Part shown: positions 8,544 through 17,200 of the stretch, one piece after another | Position numbering within the stretch: position 1 is the stretch's first letter | How the letters are laid out: the number at the start of each line of letters is the position of its first letter | Assembly (NCBI GenBank): GCA_934202525.1 | Contig: CAKPYB010000026.1 | Span: 1 to 46,202 of the forward strand | DNA length: 46,202 nucleotides | Source: an uncultured Prevotella sp. | Lineage (GTDB): Bacteria > Bacteroidota > Bacteroidia > Bacteroidales > Bacteroidaceae | Reading direction: 5' to 3' | Notes under the pieces: model-generated | Told to the model about the DNA's origin: nothing | The model's database searches: none | What the model saw: only the letters and a program-made list of their open reading frames with translations | Position numbers and translations under genes: made by a program

Positions 8544-9011
8544 TTATTCAAATGAAATCTTGTCGATGCGAAGATTGATGGTGCCGCGAGGAATCTTGAT
8601 CTCTGCAACTTCACCTACCTTCTTGTTGAGCAATCCCTGTGCAATAGGAGTCTTGATGGAAATCTTGCCTTCCTTCAAGTTTGCCTCGCTCTCGCTCACG
8701 ATGGTATAAGTCATCTTTGCCTTGTTAGCCATGTTGGTCATCTCTACCTTCGACATAATCTGCACGCTGTCGGTGCTGAGCTGCTTGGTATCGATAATCT
8801 TGGCCTCGGCAATGGTGAGCTTCAGGCGATTGATCTTATCTTCCAGATGAGCCTGTGCCTCTTTAGCGGCATCATACTCAGAATTCTCACTTAAATCACC
8901 CTTGTCGCGGGCTTCAGCAATTGCGGCTGATGCCTTAGGGCGCTCTACAGATACGAGCTGTTTCAGCTCAGCTACGAGTTTGTCGTAGCCTTCTTGTGAC
9001 ATGTAAGCCAT
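8544..9011 (-). CDS. greA: Transcription elongation factor GreA
   Basis: 155 residues, normal length. GreA enters the RNA polymerase secondary channel and stimulates transcript cleavage in backtracked complexes. The N-terminal coiled coil (residues 1-75) carries the tip signature EARDKGDLSENSEYDAAKEA with its acidic residues. The C-terminal FKBP-like domain has YTIVSESEANLKEGKIS and PIAQGLLNKKVGE. The leader is about 135 nt long from a good promoter at 9152-9183 and contains a terminator-like hairpin at 9061-9099, so expression may depend on read-through. Confidence 0.96.
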   Translation of the reverse strand: MAYMSQEGYDKLVAELKQLVSVERPKASAAIAEARDKGDLSENSEYDAAKEAQAHLEDKINRLKLTIAEAKIIDTKQLSTDSVQIMSKVEMTNMANKAKMTYTIVSESEANLKEGKISIKTPIAQGLLNKKVGEVAEIKIPRGTINLRIDKISFE

Positions 9012-9060
9012 AATTTTCTTGTTGTTTTAATGTTATTAATAATCGGTTGGCAAGTAGCAT

Positions 9061-9099
9061 AAAAAATAAAGAATTCCAGTGCCAGTGGAGCACCGGAAT
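9061..9099 (-). terminator. Terminator-like hairpin in the greA leader
   Basis: On the minus strand ATTCCGGTGC (9090-9099) pairs with GCACTGGAAT (9073-9082), 10 pairs with one G-T, 7-nt loop. TTCTTTATTTTTT follows to 9061. It lies downstream of the promoter at 9152-9183 and upstream of the greA start, so it can act on the greA transcript as well as on read-through from the helicase gene. Confidence 0.7.
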
Positions 9100-9151
9100 C
9101 CTATATCTGTATTTATGTCTCTTGTTTATCCTTTTGTGTATAATCCGAATG

Positions 9152-9183
9152 CAAAGATAGGACTTTATTTCCGTATCACCAAA
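9152..9183 (-). promoter_or_regulatory. Promoter of greA
   Basis: On the minus strand TTTG (9180-9183), exactly 20 bases, then TATCTTTG (9152-9159). It sits just after the stop of the upstream helicase gene. Confidence 0.75.
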
Positions 9184-9199
9184 TTTTTTTGGGGAAATT

Positions 9200-12100
9200 T
9201 TAAAAATATCCTCCTTTTTCCTTCACATAGTTCATTAATTCGCTAAAAATCTGATTATTGCGCAATATCTCCGGGTTACCTGTCATAATCATCTGCTTTC
9301 GGGCACGGGTGATGGCTACGTTCAGCTTGCGGTCGATGATGGCGCCGTCTTCTACGAAACTGTTGCCGGCAAGGAAGTCGAGCTGCCAGATGTTCTGGAT
9401 GGTGAAACTGTAGATGATGACATCTCGCTGGCTGCCCTGGTACCGCTCTACGGTATCGATACTGATTTTCTCCAGTTCCGGAATACCGAGCTTTTCGATG
9501 CCTTTGCGCACCATGGCTATCTGGTTGCGGTAAGGAACGATGACGCCTACCGTCTTCTTGGCATCGAAACGCTCTCCATAGAAGCGGTGGATGCGGCGAA
9601 GCAGGTCTACCACGATTGCTGCCTCGTTGGCATTGATCTTATCGGATACGTTCGGCTCCTTGCAGAATTTGGATGGAAGGAATAGCATGCGGTGCTCCTT
9701 CAACAGGTCGTCGAGCGCATCTTCTGATGGGAGAGTATATGACAGTTCCGTCTCCAACTGGTGTGGACATGGCACGGGTTCCAGTTTCTCCCGACGGTAG
9801 AACATCCGGTTAGGAAACTCTGCAATCTCGGGATGCATTCTGCCTTGGCGGCGCAGAATGCCGATGAATTCGCTGCGCTCTTCGTGATCTTCCCAATGAA
9901 TCAGACGTTCGAAGAGGGAGTTGCGGCAGTTGGTAAGACAGATGTCCTGCAGGATGCTCATGTCGATGATGCCACCTTTCTGACTGTCGTTGATAGTAGG
10001 AATGCCTGAATCCTGCTCGCTCTGCTGCACCACGGCTGGCAACTGCTTGTAGTCGCCAATGAGGATGAACTTATCTACTGCTGATAAGAGACCGATGAGA
10101 TTAGGCTCCAGTATCTGGCTCGACTCGTCGATGATGGCAAGCTTGAAGTGCTTCAGCGAGAAGATGAACGGCTTGGAGGTCATCATCGAAGTGGTGCCCA
10201 CGATTACACGCGTTCCTATTATATATTGTTTGATGGCTTCGAGCTTCGGACAGTCGCTGATGGCTTTCTCTATCAGATAAGGGCGGAACCGCTCATCGCA
10301 GGAGTACTCGCTGCCGAGGCGAAGGAATGGAATGCCCGAATCTACCAGCATCTCGCAGATTTCATCTACGGCTCGGTTGGTATAGCTCATCAGGAGAATG
10401 GAGGATGCAGGCTGCTGAGCCGTCTTGCTTCCAGCGGCGATGCTTTCTGCTGTCGGCATTCCTGTTCCGTCGTTCAATGCTTCTTCTACCATAAACTTCA
10501 GGGCACGACTGGTCTTTCCTGTTCCCGGTGGTCCCACGAGCAGGAAGTAATCCTGTGCCTGCTTGGCACGGAGAATGATGTCGTCGAGTACATCATCGTA
10601 ATGTCTGGTCAATGTCAGCGAGGCATCTCTTTGTGGAGCACGCTGTCCCAGCAGCAGGTCGCGCTTCTCCTTGGGTGCACAGATAAACTGGTGCAGGTTG
10701 CGGATGCTTCCGCCTGTTGATGCATCGCTCGTTCCATGTTCTATGGCGTAAGGCAGATTCATCTCAAAGATGTCGGCATTCTGCTGTCCGTCGGTGAGAT
10801 GTACCACAATCTCATCGCTGTGAATCTCCTGCAGTACACCTTTATATAATATAGCCTTTCTTACGTCGGGCTCTTCCTTCAGCTTGTAGGTATAGAGATA
10901 CACCATGTCGCCGATGCGGAAGTTGGGCAGGAAGTCCTTTCCCTGGTCGGGCACGCTGAGGGTGATGGTATCATATCCGCTTCCTGCGCTGCTCTGTTCC
11001 TTCCGGATGATGTGCAGGTTGGTATAGATATTGCCGGCATCCTTTTTTTCGGCGAGCGGCATGGTCCAGAGGTCGCTGCTCGATGTGTTCGTTCCTTCCT
11101 GTGCGCCCACCTTGCTGATCATCTGTTCCCGCAACACGAAGGTCATCATGCGGCAGAAGTAAGCTTCTTCTAATGGGGAGAGGCTGTGGAGCGGACTGGT
11201 GATGGCTTCTATCTGCGGCTTCAGATACTTGTTGTAGAAGAAATCCTGCGTGCCTGCTACATTGAGTACATCGGGTGTAAACTCGTTGAGTGCATGTTCA
11301 AAACCTTCCTTGGCTATTTCGAAAGAAGCGGCTACCAGCTGGTTGCGGTATTCGATGGCCTCCTTGAAGAGCTTTTGGTAGTAAGCTACTACCATCAATC
11401 CATCTTGCGGCTGATACTTGGAATAGAGCAGACGGATATTCACGCGGTCGTTGCTCAGCTTGAAGTTGTGCTGCAATACGCCATAGTAGAGCAGGAGCTG
11501 CACATAGTGAGGCTCCAGCTGATAACTGTGATAACCCGGATCTACCTGATGGGTTTCGATATTCATGTTGCGTCCCGATTTCTGTTCCACCAGCAGTTTG
11601 CAGTCGGTGGTCATCAGGTCCACACGTCCCTGTATGCCGAGTGCTTCGCAGACGAACGAAGGTTCGAGGATGGCTTTCTTCCTGTCGTAAAGACTTTCGC
11701 CACGGAAGGCTGACATCTGTGCCTGCGATGCGGTGCGGGGAAAGAGAATATCCACTACCTGCTGCAGATTGAATGCCTGCTGGTTGGCATCGGTATAGAA
11801 TTTCTTGGCATCAAACCAGGGACAGGTGCAGAACTCCAGGGCTTTCTCCCTGAAATTCGTCTTTATGGTTTCGTTCATCTGATATTTGCCGTTTGTATTG
11901 ATGATGTCATCCAGCGCAGCACCGGCAAAGTTACCGAGCAGGGTAGCCTGGGTGTTGGCGCGGGGCTTCATCTGGTTCAGCAGATAGAGCAGGGGATGAT
12001 GACCGAAAGCTGTAAAGCAGGTGGCGATACTACTGATATCTACCAGATAATCGGGTTCCACCACAATGAGTCGGGGGGTGATGATGGGTTGCTTCACCTG

Positions 12101-12685
12101 ACAGTCGAGCAGGTTGAGCTGCATGCCTTCCTTCAGGATATCCCAAAGGTAGGTATGGTCGATATGGTTCTCTTCATCTTTCAGTTGAACGAGATATTCC
12201 TCTTCATCAGCATCCTGGTCAATATCCACGCGGATGAAATCGCTATCCCAGTTCTTCACGATGCAGCGGATGCGGCGGTTGTTGATTTCCAGTCCCTTCT
12301 GATAAGGACGGTTGGTATGGGGAATGAGCACGTTCAGCTCGTGAGGCACATCCACTCCGAATACGGCGGAGATGAAGATGGCAAGGGCACGTGCATCATA
12401 TTTCAGATCTTCGCTTGAGAGCGGTTCCTGCGAATTACTGTGCCGGCGCATGGTCTGGATGGCAATCTTGTCTGCCACCTTGATGCCGTGAGCCTTACAG
12501 AGATAATCCACCTGGGAGAAAAGGTTACCGAAAGCCTGTTTCGTTTCCTTCACTCCTTCGTGGCAGCAGAGGATGAGTGTATCGTGCATCATCTTGTTGC
12601 GTGTCTTCGGCTCCAGGTCGGGGAGTATCAAAAGTTCTCTTACTCTAAGGAAGAGTTCTGCGGCGCTGATATTGTTTTGATTCAT
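9200..12685 (-). CDS. Dna2-like nuclease-helicase (superfamily 1)
   Basis: 1161 residues. A RecB/Dna2-type PD-(D/E)XK nuclease lies at about 245-430: GRVDLM (353-358), LLVEQKSG (364-371) and QLEPHYVQLLLYYGVL supply motifs II, III and the QxxxY motif. A beta-rich region (about 560-650) with RIGDMVYLYTY may be an OB-fold. The SF1B helicase core follows: Walker A VGPPGTGKTS at 717-726, Walker B IIDESSQ, motif III GDYKQLPAVV, motif V VERYQGSQRDVII and motif VI NVAITRARKQM. The order matches Dna2, which cuts DNA flaps and resects ends. The ATG lies only 6 nt from the -7 box at 12692-12699, so the mRNA may be leaderless. There is no partner gene; a role in repair or defence is inference. Confidence 0.88.
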   Translation of the reverse strand: MNQNNISAAELFLRVRELLILPDLEPKTRNKMMHDTLILCCHEGVKETKQAFGNLFSQVDYLCKAHGIKVADKIAIQTMRRHSNSQEPLSSEDLKYDARALAIFISAVFGVDVPHELNVLIPHTNRPYQKGLEINNRRIRCIVKNWDSDFIRVDIDQDADEEEYLVQLKDEENHIDHTYLWDILKEGMQLNLLDCQVKQPIITPRLIVVEPDYLVDISSIATCFTAFGHHPLLYLLNQMKPRANTQATLLGNFAGAALDDIINTNGKYQMNETIKTNFREKALEFCTCPWFDAKKFYTDANQQAFNLQQVVDILFPRTASQAQMSAFRGESLYDRKKAILEPSFVCEALGIQGRVDLMTTDCKLLVEQKSGRNMNIETHQVDPGYHSYQLEPHYVQLLLYYGVLQHNFKLSNDRVNIRLLYSKYQPQDGLMVVAYYQKLFKEAIEYRNQLVAASFEIAKEGFEHALNEFTPDVLNVAGTQDFFYNKYLKPQIEAITSPLHSLSPLEEAYFCRMMTFVLREQMISKVGAQEGTNTSSSDLWTMPLAEKKDAGNIYTNLHIIRKEQSSAGSGYDTITLSVPDQGKDFLPNFRIGDMVYLYTYKLKEEPDVRKAILYKGVLQEIHSDEIVVHLTDGQQNADIFEMNLPYAIEHGTSDASTGGSIRNLHQFICAPKEKRDLLLGQRAPQRDASLTLTRHYDDVLDDIILRAKQAQDYFLLVGPPGTGKTSRALKFMVEEALNDGTGMPTAESIAAGSKTAQQPASSILLMSYTNRAVDEICEMLVDSGIPFLRLGSEYSCDERFRPYLIEKAISDCPKLEAIKQYIIGTRVIVGTTSMMTSKPFIFSLKHFKLAIIDESSQILEPNLIGLLSAVDKFILIGDYKQLPAVVQQSEQDSGIPTINDSQKGGIIDMSILQDICLTNCRNSLFERLIHWEDHEERSEFIGILRRQGRMHPEIAEFPNRMFYRREKLEPVPCPHQLETELSYTLPSEDALDDLLKEHRMLFLPSKFCKEPNVSDKINANEAAIVVDLLRRIHRFYGERFDAKKTVGVIVPYRNQIAMVRKGIEKLGIPELEKISIDTVERYQGSQRDVIIYSFTIQNIWQLDFLAGNSFVEDGAIIDRKLNVAITRARKQMIMTGNPEILRNNQIFSELMNYVKEKGGYF

Positions 12686-12690
12686 AGGCT

Positions 12691-12753
12691 ACAAAGTTAC
12701 GAAAATTATAACTACTCTTATAATAAAGGTATTTATAATTATTGATAATTAAC
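12691..12753 (-). promoter_or_regulatory. Upstream element of the helicase gene, shared with 31287-31349
   Basis: The minus strand has TAACTTTG (12692-12699), a -7 box, without TTTG at the proper -33 position. Further upstream is a 7-bp dyad with 2-nt centre (TAATTAT-TG-ATAATTA on the plus strand, 12736-12751). The whole 63 nt is nearly identical (about six mismatches) to the region before the esterase/HAD gene. Confidence 0.65.
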
Positions 12754-12790
12754 TGTTGAACAGGAATGCGTATTTAAGGAAATTTAGGGT

Positions 12791-12874
12791 GTTCGTGCAA
12801 AAAAATGTAGTAAAGTGCCGGATATTCGTGCGAAAAAGTGTATCTTTGCAGCAAAAGTTCGTGCAAAAAAATGT
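12791..12874 (+). repeat. Three 18-bp direct repeats at exact 33-bp spacing before the ATPase gene
   Basis: Copies start at 12791, 12824 and 12857. Copies 1 and 3 are identical (core TTCGTGCAAAAAAATGT) and copy 2 differs at four positions. The -7 box TATCTTTG (12841-12848) lies between copies 2 and 3. No TTTG is at the -33 place. Confidence 0.8.
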
Positions 12875-12878
12875 GATT

Positions 12879-14168
12879 ATGGAAAGAAATGTCATTAAAC
12901 AGCTCCTCGCTTGGAAGCAAAAGAAGAATCGTAAGCCTCTGATAGTCAATGGTGCAAGGCAGGTAGGAAAGACCTATATCTTGCGGGATTTTGGTACCAA
13001 ATACTATCAGAAGATGGCTTATGTCAATTGTGACAAGAACGAAATGGTGGAAAAGATCTTTGCGCAAGACTATAATATTGAGCGAATCTTACTATCCTTG
13101 TCAGCTCTGCTCCATGTAAATATAGAACCGGAAAATACATTGATAATTTTCGATGAGATACAGGAAAATCCTGTTGTATTAAACTCTCTGAAGTATTTCT
13201 GCGAAGATGCTCCAGCCTATCATGTGGCTGTAGCCGGTTCGCTTTTGGGCATATCTCTTCATAGTGGCATGTCGTTTCCGGTGGGGAAGGTGGATATGAT
13301 AAAGATGTATCCAATGACCTTCGATGAGTTCCTGCTAGCTATGGGCGAGCAGCCATTGGTCAATGTACTTCATGCCAAGGACTTTTCTCTTATAGATTCT
13401 CTATCTTTGCGTTTGACAGATTATTTGCGTCAGTATTACTATGTTGGAGGAATGCCTGCAGCAGTCTTGGAATTTGTGGAAAGCAAGAACTTAGAGGAAG
13501 TGCGCAACATTCAAAAGCAGATACTTTTTGACTATCAGCGTGATTTCTCCAAACATGCTCCTTCACAGGAAGTGCCTCGTATTAATATGGTATGGGATTC
13601 CATTCCGTCACAATTGGCGAAAGAAAATAAAAAGTTTATCTTTGGAGCATTGAAGAAAGGAGCAAGAGCTTCTGAATTTGAGTTAGCTATCCAGTGGTTG
13701 ATAGATGCAGGATTGGTTTATCAGGTTAATCGTGTGTCGGCTCCAGAAATGCCATTGAAGTTTTATGCAGAAATGTCTGTGTTTAAACTTTTTGTCCTGG
13801 ATATAGGTTTGATGGGTGCTATGGTAGATACTCCGGCAGAAAGTATTTTGGTGGCTGATACTTTGCTGAAGGAATATAAAGGCTCTTTCACGGAGCTTTT
13901 TGTCTTAACCCAACTTATGGCACTTCAGATTCCGATTTACTATTTCAGTAGTAATGATTCACGTGTGGAAATCGACTTGATTGTTCAGCATGGCACTGCC
14001 ATAACGCCTATTGAAATCAAGGCAGAGGAAAATGTTCGTGCCAAATCTCTTCGCACATTCATAGAAAAGCATCCGAATCTAAAAGGTTTGCGACTTTCGA
14101 TGAAGCCATATCAAGATCAGGAGTGGATGGTCAACAAGCCACTTTATGCAGTAGGAGCCTGGCTGTAA
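12879..14168 (+). CDS. AAA ATPase with DUF4143 and nuclease-like C-terminus
   Basis: 430 codons including stop from ATG 12879. A longer frame opens at 12756, but the promoter box at 12841-12848 and repeats lie inside it, and family members begin near ERNVIKQLLAWK. The N-terminal AAA_14 domain has Walker A GARQVGKT (25-32) and Walker B IIFDEIQENP (from 89). The DUF4143 half follows with FTELFVLTQLMAL and a PD-(D/E)XK-like end, SRVEIDLIV then PIEIKAEE. This is a widespread multicopy family in Bacteroidota and archaea with no settled function. It is transcribed away from the helicase gene; a hairpin follows at 14186-14216. Confidence 0.88.
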   Translation: MERNVIKQLLAWKQKKNRKPLIVNGARQVGKTYILRDFGTKYYQKMAYVNCDKNEMVEKIFAQDYNIERILLSLSALLHVNIEPENTLIIFDEIQENPVVLNSLKYFCEDAPAYHVAVAGSLLGISLHSGMSFPVGKVDMIKMYPMTFDEFLLAMGEQPLVNVLHAKDFSLIDSLSLRLTDYLRQYYYVGGMPAAVLEFVESKNLEEVRNIQKQILFDYQRDFSKHAPSQEVPRINMVWDSIPSQLAKENKKFIFGALKKGARASEFELAIQWLIDAGLVYQVNRVSAPEMPLKFYAEMSVFKLFVLDIGLMGAMVDTPAESILVADTLLKEYKGSFTELFVLTQLMALQIPIYYFSSNDSRVEIDLIVQHGTAITPIEIKAEENVRAKSLRTFIEKHPNLKGLRLSMKPYQDQEWMVNKPLYAVGAWL

Positions 14169-14185
14169 TTTTATACAGTGAAGAA

Positions 14186-14216
14186 AAGAGGACTACCCAT
14201 CTCGGGCAGTCCTCTT
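14186..14216. terminator. Hairpin between converging ATPase and TldD-like genes
   Basis: AAGAGGAC (14186-14193) pairs with GTCCTCTT (14209-14216), with an inner CCC/GGG. The T-run is better on the minus strand (TCTTTTCTTC), so it may mainly end the 14-26 kb operon. A 26/30 match to this sequence lies at 31371-31400. Confidence 0.6.
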
Positions 14217-14299
14217 GTTGAGAGAGTATGTATGATGATTAGTAATTTATTTTAATTACTAACGCTCATGTTCTTTAGTTTTCTAACTTTCCAGCAACC

Positions 14300-17200
14300 T
14301 TATCGCTGCAATGGATAAGGGATGGCTGGAGCCTTCTCGCTACGAGGAGTGTTGCTGCTCAACTCGATGTTATCCAGGATGATGGCAGAAGGACAGATAA
14401 CGGAAGTGTTTACGTCTTTGGAGAGATTATACACATTCTCTTTGGATGAGATGGCTGTAATCTTTTCCAACTGGCTTAGTGTTGGGAGAATGGCTTGAGT
14501 GATTCTCGCAAGTTTCTCCTCGCCCGTCTTTACGTTGATCTGATAGAGCTGCAAAGACTCTGCGCCGGCAGGACTTGTAATCTTATATACATATTCCAAC
14601 TTCTTTTTCTTACCCAACTTGATGAGCTCCTTTTTCATCTTGTCTGCATCGGTAGTACCAGTAGCTTTCACGTGGAAAGTACCCACTGATGTGGTGAGCG
14701 CAACGGCTCTTGGGTTATTGGTGAAGCGGGCACTACCCGTAGAGTGCATGGCATGCTCGGTAGGAGTAGCACGGTTCAAAATCTGCTTCAAGATACCTTT
14801 CTCTACCAATGGAATCTCTGCTTCAGGCTTGATGCCATCAGCGTCTATGCTATAGGCTCCCATCAACTTTGTGCCATTGTATTCTGGCAGAGAAGTGTAG
14901 TTCACAATGTCGATGCGTGGGTCAAGAATCTTCTTGCCAATCTTCTTGCCAAGTGCCTTGTCGTTAGGAGCAAGTATTACTTTTGCATAGAGTTTGTTGA
15001 GTGTCAACAGATTCTCTGTGAAAGGATAAACAGCAGCCATATCCTCGAACATGACAGGACCTTTGTATGTGTCGCTCAATATAGGTACGTCTTTTAATGC
15101 AACAAATTGTTCTGCAAATTCCCTCACTTTTGCCTGTAGTATTTCTGCGGATGGCACTTCCTCTGGAGTGGTGAAATTCATTTCGAATCCATTTTTCTGT
15201 AGGCTTCCATCTGCTAGACGGAGATTAGCGCTTACCTTTATTTTCAAGTAACTATGAGGTTCTTTGAGATTGACATTCTCTGATGTTACACGATAAGTGT
15301 CTTCGTATGCGCCTTCAAAGGAAACGCTCGTGTTGGTCAAGTCCTTGAAATCCTTGAATGTTTCAGAAGCTTTGCAAGCTAAGTCGGACAACTTTTGGGC
15401 ATCGATATTGTAATCGTAGCTTGGTTGAATGACTGTAACAGGTGCCATGCGCTGCATGTCTGGTATTTTTTCGATTGTGGCAGGCAATGGGTTGCTATTC
15501 AGAGCATTCATCTTCTGGGCGTAGCTATTCAGATTGTATTTGTAAGCTAAATCGCTATAAGTCCAGAAAGCACGTCGGATGGCATCGTAGCCACCTCCTG
15601 CTTGTATGCCTGTTTGTACGTATTGCCCGAGTTTTAATTCACTGTTGCGCTTGAAACTTCCCACCAAAACCTGAGTGCTACCTAACATGTCCCATGGCAT
15701 GTCGTAACAATAGGTTAAACCGCCAAGTTCAGCTTTTACATTGATAGTCTTGAAGCGAGTTGCCAAATATGACATATAGAAAGGACGTGGAGAACCTGCA
15801 ATGGTAAGCGAGTCCATTTCTCTCTTCATTTCGTCTTTCATTCCATATAGGATGCTTTTGTCTATATTGTTGACGTCGGTTCCTTCAAATACATTGGTTG
15901 ATGGCTTTCTTCCAAATCCAGGTGCTTTCAGCGTGGCTGGTACATAGTTACTCTTGGCACGGCGCTGTGTTTCTATCTGAGTAACGAAGATTGTTGGAGA
16001 AACTGCAGTAACTGGTACCCAACCCGACTCTGCACCGCATACTCCAGTAAATACGCTTGCGTTCTTACCTGCAGCAGAAATGTGCGAGAACATGGAGAGA
16101 GGAGTACCAATCAAATCTACCCCACGTACCAACTGGTCTGGGCGACCATCAGCAAAGATGCGATACACCTCTAATGGAGTTACGTTGAAAGAGTTGAGGC
16201 TGCCGCCTTCACCTGTGTAGGTGTAACCGCTGGTGACCGTTTTGAAGTAATAACCATATTCCTTACCTTGCTTCTTTGCCTCTGCACGGAGCATCTGGCG
16301 CATCTGTGCTTCGGTGTAAGGCTTGTTGGTCTCTACAATGAGGTTTGACTGGCGTGATACAGGATCTTTGTCGTCGGAAGTACGTCCATGACCGTTGCTC
16401 TCTGGGAATCCGTCAAGTGGTACACGGCTCATAAGGAAAGACTTCAGAACTCCATTCACCACATTGTTTACACGGCGAGCTTTCACTCCCTCGTCGTCAT
16501 ACTTGTAATATCCGTTGAGGTCGGTTCCTGCGTAGTGACGTAGGGTTGGGTCGCAATAAACTTGGAACTCTTTGGGTAAAACGAGTTCACCTACCATTTT
16601 TTTGAAAGTCTCGCCGCCTTCTTTAAGACGGTGACCTTCAAGGCGGTGACCAAATATCTCATGGAAGAAAACACCACTTGCTTCACCCGACAACATCGCA
16701 GGACCAGTATATGGATCAGCGACGGGAGCATTTCTCAAAGCCAATACCCTCTTCACCATGTCTTTGGCATCGGTTACCATTTTCTCTACTGTTGGAAGGC
16801 TGTCGAGGTCGTATGCCAGATAGTCTTTGTTGAGTGGTAAACTCATACCGTCGGCAGCTACTGCTTGTGTAGAGAGCATGATGCGTCCGCAAATGCGGTT
16901 TTGTACCACTTCTGTACCCTCGGTGTTGACAATATAGACACGAGATACTTGATAGGTCAGACTTGCTTCTCCGCCCAGCAACTCCGGCTCAGCCTTGAAA
17001 GCGGCAGAAATCTCGTTGAGCTTCTTGAGCCAGTCAGCCTTGTCTATGTGATAAAAGCGGTTGTCGATGGATGCATCATAGTATTTCTCTACGGGAGCAT
17101 CTGAGAAGCATGCGGCTTTGTCCTCGTTGGCAGCGGTTGTTGCAACTTTGGTCTTTGCTTCGTCGAAAACCTGACAGGCATACTTGTAGCGGCTGTTTGT

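Noticed and set aside
12756..12878. N-terminal extension of the DUF4143 ATPase
   Set aside because: The -7 box and three regulatory-looking repeats lie inside it and family members begin at MERNVIKQ; the later ATG is preferred.
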